Source: CAIKZZ01 sp035524595 (GTDB taxonomy: Bacteria; Pseudomonadota; Gammaproteobacteria; Steroidobacterales; Steroidobacteraceae). Taken from it: a stretch of 34,140 bases of DNA. Within the stretch, counting starts at the first letter, position 1; every line of letters begins with the position of its first letter. Positions 15,877 to 22,944 of this stretch are shown piece by piece. The position numbers were made by a program, and so were the translations under genes. The notes beneath the pieces are model-generated. The model did no database searches. It was not told the origin of the DNA and was given only the letters and a program-made list of their open reading frames with translations. The stretch covers positions 1-34,140 of the forward strand of contig DATKOP010000035.1 of the NCBI GenBank assembly GCA_035524595.1, given 5' to 3'.

Positions 15877-18048
15877 CTAGTTGTGGGTCGCGGCCGGGAC
15901 CGGAAAGCCGCGGGCGCGCATCAGCGCCGCGATGCCCGGATCGCGACCGCGGAACGCGCGATAGGCCTCGGCCGGGTCGCGGGTGTTGCCGATCGAGAAC
16001 ACGTTCTCGCGCAGGCGCGCGGCGACCGCCGGGTCGTAGGCGCCCTTGGCCTCGGTGAAGGCCTCCCAGGCATCCTCGGCGAGCGTGTCGGACCACAGGT
16101 AGCTGTAGTAGCCGGCCGAATAGCCGTCGCCGGAGAAGATGTGGCCGAACTGCGCGGTCCGGTGCCGCATCACGATCTCGTGCGGCATGCCGAGCGCGGC
16201 GAGCGTCTCGCGCTCGAAGGCGCGCGGCTCGACCGGCGTCGCGCCGGCCAGGTGCAGCTTCATGTCGACGATCGCGCTCGACAGGTACTCGACGGTCTTG
16301 AAGCCCTGGTTGAAGGTCTGGGCGCGCTCGATCTTGGCGACCAGCTCCGGCGGCAGCGGCTTGCCGGTGCGGTAGTGCAGCGCGAAGCGGTTCAGCACCT
16401 CCGGCGTCGACACCCAGTGCTCGAGCAGCTGCGAGGGGAACTCGACGTAGTCGCGCGCCACGTTGGTGCCCGCGAGGGTCGGGTAGTGGACGTCGGACGA
16501 CAGGCCGTGCAGCGCATGGCCGAACTCGTGGAACAGCGTGCGCGCATCCTCCCAGCTGATCAGGATCGGCTCGCCCGGCTGGCCCTTCACGAAGTTGGCG
16601 TTGTTCGAGACGATCGTGGTCACGGGCTTGTCGAACTTCTCCTGCGTGCGGTACTCGTTCATCCAGGCGCCGGACTGCTTGTCGGTGCGCGCGTACGGGT
16701 CGAAGTACCACAGGCCGACGTGCGCGCCCTGCGCGTTCTTGACCTCCCAGACGCGGATGTCCGGGTGCGCGACCGGCACGCTGCCGGCGGGCACCGGCGT
16801 GAAGTACAGCCCGAACAGCTGGCCGGCGACCCAGAACATGCCCTCGCGCAGCTTCTCGAGCTGCAGGTACGGCTTGACCTCGTTGGCGTCGAGGTCGTAC
16901 TTGTCCTTGCGCACCTTCTCCGCGTAGTAGCGGTAGTCCCAGGGCTCGATCGTGATCTTCGCCACGCCCTGCGTGGCGCTCTCGCGGTCGGCGACCGCCT
17001 GCATGTCGGCGACCTCCTCGTGCACGCGGGCCACCGCGGCCGGCCAGACCGCCTCCATCAGCGCGACCGCCCGCTCCGGCGTCTTCGCCATCGAGTCCTC
17101 GAGCCGCCAGTGCGCGTGCGTCGGGTAGCCGAGCAGCTTGGCGCGCTCGGCGCGCAGCTTCAGGATCTCGGCGATGATGGCGTTGTTGTCGTGCGCGTCG
17201 CGGTTGTCGCCGCGGTCGACGAAGGTGCGCCACACCTTCTCGCGCAGGTCGCGGCGCGAGGAGTACTCGAGGAAGGGCTCGACGCTCGAGCGCGTGTTCA
17301 GCACCGCCCCCTTGGCCTTGATGCCGCGCGCCGCCGCGCTGGCCGCGAGCGCGGCGCGCGTCGACTCCGGCAGGCCGGCGAAGTCGGCCTCGGTGTCGAG
17401 CGCGAGCCAGTGCTCGTTCTCGTCGGCCAGCAGGTTCTGCGAGAACTTGGTGTACAGCGAGGCGAGCGACTTGTTGAGCTCCGCGAGGCGCGCCTTGGAG
17501 GCGGCGTCGAGCTGCGCGCCCTGGCGCACGAAGCCGGTGTAGACCACCCACGTCAGGCGCCGCTGCTCGGGCGTGAGGCCGCTCGAGTCGCGCGTCGCGT
17601 ACACCGCGGCGATGCGCGCGAACAGCTTGCTGTTCTGCGTGATCTCGTCGGCGTGCGCGGCGAACTGCGGCGAGAGCTCGGTGTCGACCGCCTGCACCGC
17701 CTTGTCGTTCAGCGTCGAGGTGTAGATGCCGAAGATCCGCCCGACGCGGTTGAAGGTGCGGCCCGAGCGCTCGAGCGCGGCGATCGTGTTGTCGAAGGTC
17801 GGGGCGGCGGGATTGGCGGCGATGCGCCCGACCTCGGCGGTCTCCTCCGCCATCGCGGCCAGCAGCGCGGGCTTGAAGTCGGCGACCCGCACCTTGTCGA
17901 ACGGCGGCACGCCGCCGTAGGGGCCGCTCCACGGGGCGAGCAGCGGGTTGGCGCCGGCCGCGGGCGTCGCGGCGAGCGTGGCGGGCGGGAGGATCGAGGT
18001 CACGGCGAGGGCCAGGCCGAGCAGCAGCCCGGGAAGGGGGTGGCGCAT
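15877..18048 (-). CDS. dcp: Exported M3-family zinc peptidase (peptidyl-dipeptidase Dcp-like)
   Basis: 723 residues. M3 dipeptidases remove C-terminal dipeptides from short peptides. The zinc site is intact: 'LFHEFGHALHGL' with H507, E508 and H511, and a third ligand at E536 in 'DYVEFPSQ'. The first 27 residues (LLLGLALAVTSILPPATLA) form a signal peptide, so the enzyme should be periplasmic, unlike cytosolic E. coli Dcp. The N-terminal half is the usual helical region, and the substrate-contact segment 'HRTAQFGHIFSGDGYSAGYY' is in the C-terminal part. The start lies only 34 bases after the bufC stop on the same strand, so it may be co-transcribed with the bufferin operon. Confidence 0.9.
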   Translation of the reverse strand: MRHPLPGLLLGLALAVTSILPPATLAATPAAGANPLLAPWSGPYGGVPPFDKVRVADFKPALLAAMAEETAEVGRIAANPAAPTFDNTIAALERSGRTFNRVGRIFGIYTSTLNDKAVQAVDTELSPQFAAHADEITQNSKLFARIAAVYATRDSSGLTPEQRRLTWVVYTGFVRQGAQLDAASKARLAELNKSLASLYTKFSQNLLADENEHWLALDTEADFAGLPESTRAALAASAAARGIKAKGAVLNTRSSVEPFLEYSSRRDLREKVWRTFVDRGDNRDAHDNNAIIAEILKLRAERAKLLGYPTHAHWRLEDSMAKTPERAVALMEAVWPAAVARVHEEVADMQAVADRESATQGVAKITIEPWDYRYYAEKVRKDKYDLDANEVKPYLQLEKLREGMFWVAGQLFGLYFTPVPAGSVPVAHPDIRVWEVKNAQGAHVGLWYFDPYARTDKQSGAWMNEYRTQEKFDKPVTTIVSNNANFVKGQPGEPILISWEDARTLFHEFGHALHGLSSDVHYPTLAGTNVARDYVEFPSQLLEHWVSTPEVLNRFALHYRTGKPLPPELVAKIERAQTFNQGFKTVEYLSSAIVDMKLHLAGATPVEPRAFERETLAALGMPHEIVMRHRTAQFGHIFSGDGYSAGYYSYLWSDTLAEDAWEAFTEAKGAYDPAVAARLRENVFSIGNTRDPAEAYRAFRGRDPGIAALMRARGFPVPAATHN

Positions 18049-18082
18049 GGTAACGGTCCAGGTGGCACGGCGAGGCCGTGCA

Positions 18083-18868
18083 TCATACCCGTTCGAGGGC
18101 GCCTGCCAGCAGCCAGCCCTTCAGCCAGCCGGCGGCGGTCGCGGCCGCGCCCGCCTCGCCGCGCGGGCCGGCCAGCGCCTCGCAGAGCGCGCCGAACGGC
18201 TCGCCGGCCAGCAGCCGATCGAGCGCCGCGGCCTCGTCCGGCGGCAGCGAGCGGAACTCGGCGTCGAGGGCCGGCCGCAGGATCAGCCACTCGACGCGCC
18301 CGGGTCGCGCCGCGACCGGATCCGCGAGCGGCTCCGGGGCCGCGTCCCCGGCGGCCTTCGCCGCGCGCCACACGGCCACCGCGTTGGTCTCGGTCGCGAG
18401 CCGGCCGAGCGCGGGCACGGCGCGAAAGCAAAGTCCCGGCCACGCCTCGGGGGCGACGGCGGCGAGCTCGGCCGGCGCGGTGGGGCGGCCCGGCGCCGCG
18501 TCGAAGGCGGCGGCGAGCCGCCACTCGAACGCCGCGAGCTCGGCGCGCATCTCGTCCTCGGCACCGCGCGCCCCCGCCGCGAGGTGCGCCGCGAGCTCGC
18601 GCCCGTAGTCGCGGATCGAGCGATGCACCGAGGGCGTCTCGGCGATGAACGCGCCGGCCAGGGCCGCGAAGGCGCTGCCACCGGCGCGCGCCGCGAGCGC
18701 CGGGTACTGCGCCGCGAGCGCCTCGGTCAGGCGCAGGCGATAGGCCTCGACGTAGACCGACCAGCGCTCGGCGGCCGGCGGCGCGACCGCGGCCGCGAGC
18801 GACTCCGGCAGCGGCCCGCCGCCGAGGATGTGGCGCTGCACGGCGCGCTCGAGCTCGGCGAGCGTCAT
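18083..18868 (-). CDS. bufC: BufC/HvfC-type DUF2063 protein, MNIO partner
   Basis: 261 residues from the ATG ending at 18868, which overlaps the bufB stop as ATGA. The N-terminal DUF2063 domain (about 1-95) starts 'TLAELERAVQRHIL' and contains 'RWSVYVEAYRLRLTEALAAQYPAL', the family's Y...YR.RL...L...YP.L pattern. The remainder is a second, divergent alpha/beta domain. In bufferin and Hvf systems this protein is thought to bind the precursor peptide and present it to the MNIO enzyme BufB. It has no signal peptide, so modification happens in the cytoplasm before export. Overlap with bufB indicates tightly linked expression. Confidence 0.85.
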   Translation of the reverse strand: MTLAELERAVQRHILGGGPLPESLAAAVAPPAAERWSVYVEAYRLRLTEALAAQYPALAARAGGSAFAALAGAFIAETPSVHRSIRDYGRELAAHLAAGARGAEDEMRAELAAFEWRLAAAFDAAPGRPTAPAELAAVAPEAWPGLCFRAVPALGRLATETNAVAVWRAAKAAGDAAPEPLADPVAARPGRVEWLILRPALDAEFRSLPPDEAAALDRLLAGEPFGALCEALAGPRGEAGAAATAAGWLKGWLLAGALERV

Positions 18869-19695
18869 CAGGCGGCCTCGCTGAGCGTGCGGCGCGCGAC
18901 CGCGCGGGCCCGCCCGAGCTCGGCGACCAGCTCCTCGAGCGGCGGGATGTTGTCGTCGCGCTCGAGCAGCGTGCTGACGGCGCCGAAGCGGCGCAGCGCG
19001 TGTGCGTACAGGTCCCAGACCTCCTCGCGCACCGGCGCATCGTGCGTGTCGATGACCTGCGTGCCGAGGTCGAGGTGTCCGGCGAGGTGAAACTGCTGCA
19101 CGGCCGCGACCGGCACGCCGTCGAGGAACTCGCGCGGGTCGAAGCCGTGGTTGCGGCTGCTGACGTAGACGTTGTTGACGTCGAGCAGCAGCCGGCAGCC
19201 GGTGCGCGCGACGAGTGCCGACAGGAACTCCCACTCGCTCATCGCCGAGCTCGAATAGCTGACGTAGCTCGAGACGTTCTCGAGCACCAGCGGCCGGCCG
19301 AGCAGCTCCTGGACGCGCCCGATGCGCGGCACGAGGTGCGCGAGCGCTTCCTCGGTGTACGGCAGCGGCAGCAGGTCGTGCAGGTTGCGACCGTCGGTGC
19401 CGGTCCAGCAGAGGTGGTCGGAGACCCACTCGGGCTGGCAGCGCGCGGCGAGTTCGCGCACGCGCCCGAGATAGTCGAGGTCGAGCGGCGCGGTGCTGCC
19501 GATCGAGAGCGACACGCCGTGCATCACGACCGGATAGCGCGCGCGCACCTCGTCCAGGAAATGGAGCGGCCGCCCGCCGCCGACCAGGTAGTTCTCGGTG
19601 ATGACCTCGAACCAGTCGACGGCCGGCCGCGTCTCGAGGACCGCGCCGTAGTGCGGCGGCCTGAGGCCGAGGCCGAAGCCGAGCGGGCGGTGCAT
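18868..19695 (-). CDS. bufB: BufB-type DUF692/MNIO multinuclear iron oxidase, bufferin maturase
   Basis: 275 residues, a standard length for DUF692. These TIM-barrel enzymes use two or three iron ions to modify cysteines of a precursor peptide; for bufferins the reported product is 5-thiooxazole, which binds copper. The opening 'GFGLGLRPPHY' and 'DWFEVITENYLVGGG' are typical. Candidate metal ligands are H59 ('VMHGVSLS'), H94 ('WVSDHLCW'), E139 ('VLENVSSYV'), D172 ('LDVNNVYV'), H203, D216 and E245 ('LLERDDNIP'). It starts 61 bases after the bufA stop and overlaps bufC. Methanobactin MbnB is a relative, but the Cys-rich precursor and the DUF2063 partner point to a bufferin. Confidence 0.92.
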   Translation of the reverse strand: MHRPLGFGLGLRPPHYGAVLETRPAVDWFEVITENYLVGGGRPLHFLDEVRARYPVVMHGVSLSIGSTAPLDLDYLGRVRELAARCQPEWVSDHLCWTGTDGRNLHDLLPLPYTEEALAHLVPRIGRVQELLGRPLVLENVSSYVSYSSSAMSEWEFLSALVARTGCRLLLDVNNVYVSSRNHGFDPREFLDGVPVAAVQQFHLAGHLDLGTQVIDTHDAPVREEVWDLYAHALRRFGAVSTLLERDDNIPPLEELVAELGRARAVARRTLSEAA

Positions 19696-19756
19696 GCGGC
19701 GGGAGGGGCGGCGGCGCGGGCAGGGCGCGGCGGCAGTCCGCCGCGCCCGCGCGGGC

Positions 19757-20008
19757 TCACTTCTTCGAGAGCTTCGCCTTCGCCGCGTCGCAGTCAGCCT
19801 TGCTGAGCTGCAGGAAGCCCTGGCCCTTGCACTTGTTCTGGCCCTGGCAGGAATTGTGCGCCGTTGCGCAGGCCGACGTGCCCTTGCAGGAATTGACGCC
19901 CTCGCACTTGATCTTCGCGTCCTCCGCGTTCGCGACCGGGGCCGCGACCGTCGAGAACAGCAGGGCGGCGGCGGTGGCGATGGCGGCGCCGGTGACGTTG
20001 GTCTTCAT
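19757..20008 (-). CDS. bufA2: BufA2-type bufferin precursor, Cys-rich periplasmic metallophore
   Basis: 83 residues from the ATG ending at 20008, with a GAGAGG site. Residues 1-28 are a Sec signal peptide ending at 'VANA'. The mature peptide of 55 residues has six Cys (35, 41, 47, 54, 60, 73). Two copies of C-x-G-x-N-x-C-K-G occur: 'CEGVNSCKG' (35-43) and 'CQGQNKCKG' (54-62). This is the BufA2 pattern and differs from BufA1 (DUF2282). It is the presumed substrate of BufB/BufC, to be exported after cysteine modification and to hold copper in the periplasm. The Lys-rich end 'AKAKLSKK' is unmodified tail. A TATCAT at 20037-20042 on the minus strand could be its own -10 box. Confidence 0.88.
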   Translation of the reverse strand: MKTNVTGAAIATAAALLFSTVAAPVANAEDAKIKCEGVNSCKGTSACATAHNSCQGQNKCKGQGFLQLSKADCDAAKAKLSKK

Positions 20009-20146
20009 GACTCGATACCTCTCAATGACTGACGGGATGATAGCGACTGGGACCGGCGTCGGCGGGCCCGTCGCGAACGACGGCCCCGGGCGACCCGCCG
20101 CGCCGGTCCCCTCGGAGCGGCGGGCCGCCATTCGATCGGGCTGCGG

Positions 20147-20638
20147 CTAGGCGCCCGGGCCGCGTGCCCCCCGGCCCGCGCCGCCGCGCCCGGCGAGCAC
20201 GCCGTCCAGCGACCAGCGGCCGGGACCGTACACGACGAGCGTCAGCAGCATGAAGCCCCACAGCAGGTGCTGGCCCACGGCCGCCTCGAAGCCGTCCTGC
20301 AGCAGCACGTGGCGGTAGGAGATGAAGGCCATCAGGTTGACGGCGAAGAGCCCGAGCGCGCCGGCCCGCCCGGCGAGGCCGAGCAGCACGAGCGCGCCGA
20401 AGACGAGTTCGCCGGCGGCGCCAGCGTAGGCGGCGGCATGCGGCGGCAGGAGCGGCACGCGGTACTCGGTCTCGAACAGCGACAGCGTCTGCGGCCAGTC
20501 GCTGACCTTGAGCCAGCCGGACTTCAGGAACACCCAGGCGACGTAGAGACGCGTCCCGAGCGCGAACGGCGCCGTGAGCCAGCCCGCCGGCGCCGCGAGG
20601 CGCCGTTCGAGGGCGGTGAGCGTCTGCGGGTAGATCAT
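20147..20638 (-). CDS. DoxX-family membrane protein of the bufferin operon
   Basis: 163 residues with about four membrane segments. 'LGTRLYVAWVFLKSGWLKVSDW' and 'AAAYAGAAGELVFGALVLLGLAGR' are typical DoxX sequences. DoxX proteins are common fourth members of bufferin and Hvf operons (HvfD position), where their exact function is not settled; a link to redox or respiratory chemistry has been suggested for the family. It is the first gene after the putative ECF-dependent promoter at 20691-20717, with a leader of about 46 bases. The gap to bufA (138 bases) is large enough to allow a second promoter. Confidence 0.85.
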   Translation of the reverse strand: MIYPQTLTALERRLAAPAGWLTAPFALGTRLYVAWVFLKSGWLKVSDWPQTLSLFETEYRVPLLPPHAAAYAGAAGELVFGALVLLGLAGRAGALGLFAVNLMAFISYRHVLLQDGFEAAVGQHLLWGFMLLTLVVYGPGRWSLDGVLAGRGGAGRGARGPGA

Positions 20639-20690
20639 GCGCGGTTCCTTCGCGGCGTCGACGGCGTGCGTCTTTGGCGCACGCCGGACT

Positions 20691-20717
20691 AGACCGGCCG
20701 ACCCCGCGACTTCTTAC
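20691..20717 (-). promoter_or_regulatory. Putative ECF sigma promoter of the bufferin operon
   Basis: Minus-strand box 1 GTAAGAAG (20717-20710), 12 bases, then box 2 CCGGTCT (20697-20691). The predicted start is near 20684, about 46 bases before the DoxX ATG. The same arrangement lies before the divergent ECF sigma gene at 20826-20852. Confidence 0.6.
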
Positions 20718-20825
20718 ACGCCCGGGATCGCACGCGCGACCGCGCGTCGCATGCTGCGCCGCCGCAGCCGGGGCCCGTGGCCGCCGGCGTGTAGGATTCG
20801 CCCAGGGCGGCCGCCGGCGCCGCCG

Positions 20826-20852
20826 GTAATAAGCCACCCCGAGGTCCGGTCT
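20826..20852 (+). promoter_or_regulatory. Putative ECF sigma autoregulatory promoter
   Basis: Plus-strand box 1 GTAATAAG (20826-20833), 12 bases, then box 2 CCGGTCT (20846-20852). Compared with the opposing bufferin promoter, box 1 agrees at seven of eight bases, box 2 at all seven, and 18 of 27 bases agree overall. Box 2 ends only six bases before the sigma-factor ATG, so the mRNA would be leaderless or nearly so. Confidence 0.6.
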
Positions 20853-20858
20853 CCGTCC

Positions 20859-21377
20859 ATGAGCGACTCCGTTCCCTCGCCGGGGCAGCAGGCGCGGTTT
20901 GAAGCGCTGTGCGGGCCGCTGCGTGCGGACCTGTACCGGTTCGCCTTCTGGCTGGCGCGCGACCGGGCGGTGGCCGAGGACGTCGTGCAGGACGCGCTGC
21001 TGCGGGCCTGGCGCTCGTTCGCGAGCCTCGGCGACGAGGCGGCGCTGCGGCCGTGGCTGCTGACGATCGCGCGGCGCGAGTTCGCGCGGCGCTTCGAGCG
21101 CAAGTCGCTCGAGACGGTGGACGTCGACGACCTCGCCGAGCTCGAGGACCCGGCGCTCGCGGCCGAGGACTCGCAGGAGGTTCTCGAGATGCGGGCCGCG
21201 ATCTTCGCGCTCGACCGCGACTACCGCGAGCCGCTGGTGCTGCAGGTGCTGATGGGCTACTCGACCGAGGAAATCGCGACGCACATGGAGCTCACGCCGG
21301 GCGCGGTGCTGACGCGGCTGTTCCGCGCCCGCCAGAAGCTCAAGGTCGCGCTGCTCGGCGGGAGCGAGGAGCCGTGA
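20859..21377 (+). CDS. ECF-type RNA polymerase sigma factor
   Basis: 172 residues from ATG 20859; no ribosome binding site precedes it, and a longer upstream frame overlaps the DoxX gene. Region sigma-2 (14-80) has 'LYRFAFWLARDRAVAEDVVQDALLRAWRSF' with the usual AEDxxQD core. Region sigma-4 (112-165) has 'GYSTEEIATHMELTPGAVLTRLFRARQKL', the helix-turn-helix that reads the -35 box. There is no C-terminal extension. The stop overlaps the anti-sigma GTG start (GTGA), so the two are coupled. The divergent bufferin operon shares its promoter boxes and is the likely target. A copper or oxidative signal is inferred from that link, not shown by the sequence. Confidence 0.93.
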   Translation: MSDSVPSPGQQARFEALCGPLRADLYRFAFWLARDRAVAEDVVQDALLRAWRSFASLGDEAALRPWLLTIARREFARRFERKSLETVDVDDLAELEDPALAAEDSQEVLEMRAAIFALDRDYREPLVLQVLMGYSTEEIATHMELTPGAVLTRLFRARQKLKVALLGGSEEP

Positions 21378-22066
21378 ACTGCCTCGACGCCCGCCGCGCA
21401 CTCGGCGCCGATCCCGGACGGCGCACGCCCGAGCTCGAGGCGCATCTCGCCGGCTGCGCCGCGTGCGCGCGCCACGCCGACGAGCTGTTGCGCCTCGAGC
21501 GGACGCTGCGCCGCGCCCTCGAGGTGGCGGTGCCGGCCGCCGGCGCGCGGCCGGCGGCGGCGCCCTGGCGCGCCGCCCGGCCACGGACGCGCTGGCTGGC
21601 GCTCGCCGCCTCGCTGACCGGCGTCGCGGTGCTCGCCGCCGCGCTCTGGGCGCTGTACCCGCGCGAGGCGCTCGCGAGCGCGCTCGTCGGCCACATGCGG
21701 CACGAGCCGCAGGCATGGCAGACCGCCGCGCCCGTGCCGCCCGGCGCGCTCGCCTACGTGCTCAACCGCGCCGGCATCGCGCTCGCGCCCGACGCGCCGC
21801 TCGTCAGCTACGCGCAGAGCTGCTGGTTCCGCGGCTGGTTCGTCCCGCACCTCGTGGTGCAGACGCCGGACGGGCCGATGACGGTGATGGTGCTGACGCA
21901 CGAGCACGTCAGCGCCCCGACGCTGGTGGACGAGGGCGGCTATCGGGTGCTGATCGTGCCGGCGGCGCGCGGCTCGCTCGCCGTGCTCACCCGGGGACCG
22001 GTCGGCGCCGAGCGCATCGAGGCGGTCGTCGCCCGGGTCGCGGCCGCGGTCAGCTTCACCGGCTGA
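21374..22066 (+). CDS. DUF3379-type membrane anti-sigma factor
   Basis: 230 residues from GTG 21374, overlapping the sigma-factor stop. The N-terminus has a zinc-finger-like anti-sigma pattern: C3, then H24-x3-C28-x2-C31 in 'AHLAGCAAC'. One membrane segment lies at about 74-95 (LALAASLTGVAVLAAALWALY). The periplasmic part (about 97-230) matches the DUF3379 pattern: 'LVSYAQSCWFRG' with a single Cys (C150), then 'PHLVVQTPDGPMTVMVLTHEHV'. It should hold the sigma factor at the membrane and release it on a periplasmic signal. The last 127 bases overlap the 3' end of the metallophosphoesterase gene on the other strand. Confidence 0.85.
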   Translation: MNCLDARRALGADPGRRTPELEAHLAGCAACARHADELLRLERTLRRALEVAVPAAGARPAAAPWRAARPRTRWLALAASLTGVAVLAAALWALYPREALASALVGHMRHEPQAWQTAAPVPPGALAYVLNRAGIALAPDAPLVSYAQSCWFRGWFVPHLVVQTPDGPMTVMVLTHEHVSAPTLVDEGGYRVLIVPAARGSLAVLTRGPVGAERIEAVVARVAAAVSFTG

Positions 22067-22944
22067 GCCGCGCGCCGGCACGACGCCTCGCCCTGGTCGC
22101 GTACCTCGCCGTCGGTGGTGCGGAAGGCCCAGCGGTAGCGGTCGCGCTCGAGTTCGAGCACGAGCAGCCCGTGCTCGCGCGCGAAGGCGCGGTGGCGCGA
22201 GGACAGCGACAGGTCGACGAGGTGCCCGCCGCCCGTGCCGACGACGAATTCGCGGATGCCGCCCGCGCCCGGCCTGCCGTCGGCGTCCTGCGGCTCGAAG
22301 GCCTCGTAGAAGTGCTCGTGGCCGCTCAGCACGAGGTCCGCGCCCGCGGCGTCGAGCGCCGCCCACGCCGGCTTCATGCGCGCGCCGCCGCCGCGGTGCA
22401 GGCCGGTCGAGAACAGCGCGCGGTGCCAGAGCGCGACGATGCAGCGGCCGTCGCCGTCGACCGCCGCGAGCTCGCGCACGAGCCAGGCGTGCTGGCGCGC
22501 GAGCGGCCCGCCCGTGAGCTCGCTGTCGAGCCCGATCAGCCACCAGTCGCCGAGCGCGGCGCGAAAGTACGTCAGGTGGCCGTTGCGTTCGCCGAAATAG
22601 CCGAGGAAGTCGCGCGCGCTGCCGGCGACGTAGTCGTGGTTGCCCGGGACGGCGTAGGTCGTCGGCCGCAGCCGGCCCCAGGTCGGCTCGTAGCAGGCCG
22701 CGAGCGTCGCGCGGTCGGCGAGCGGGTAGGCGGCGTCGCCGAGCACCATCACCGGCGCGCCGTCCGGGATCATGCGTGCGGTGGCCGCGGCGGCGCTGGT
22801 CGCGGGATCGCGCCCGCCGCAGTCGGCGATGTCGCCGGCGGCGTAGACCGTGATGCCGGCCGCCGGCGCGGGCGGCGCCGCGAGGAGCAGCGCCGCGGCC
22901 AGCAGCGCCGCCGGCGGCCGCAACCTTGGCCGCGCGCGCCTCAC
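21940..22944 (-). CDS. Exported metallophosphoesterase (calcineurin-like)
   Basis: 334 residues from a GTG ending at 22944, which overlaps the MATE stop (GTGA); no ATG lies between this point and the conserved domain. Residues 1-29 are a signal peptide (LLAAALLLAAPPAPAA). Metal-binding motifs are in order: GD at 37-38, GD at 69-70, GNHD at 101-104, H174 and GHEH at 208-211. The first motif lacks the usual DxH His, having 'AAGDIADCGG' as in purple-acid-phosphatase-like and related secreted enzymes. Substrates could be phosphate monoesters or diesters. The domain ends near residue 290; the last 42 residues are encoded opposite the anti-sigma gene and look like unselected readthrough. Confidence 0.85.
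   Translation of the reverse strand: MRRARPRLRPPAALLAAALLLAAPPAPAAGITVYAAGDIADCGGRDPATSAAAATARMIPDGAPVMVLGDAAYPLADRATLAACYEPTWGRLRPTTYAVPGNHDYVAGSARDFLGYFGERNGHLTYFRAALGDWWLIGLDSELTGGPLARQHAWLVRELAAVDGDGRCIVALWHRALFSTGLHRGGGARMKPAWAALDAAGADLVLSGHEHFYEAFEPQDADGRPGAGGIREFVVGTGGGHLVDLSLSSRHRAFAREHGLLVLELERDRYRWAFRTTDGEVRDQGEASCRRAAQPVKLTAAATRATTASMRSAPTGPRVSTASEPRAAGTISTR

Noticed and set aside
18083..20008. Methanobactin-type locus (MbnA/MbnB/MbnC)
   Set aside because: The precursor is an exported six-Cys BufA2-type peptide and the partner is DUF2063, which fits bufferins rather than methanobactin.
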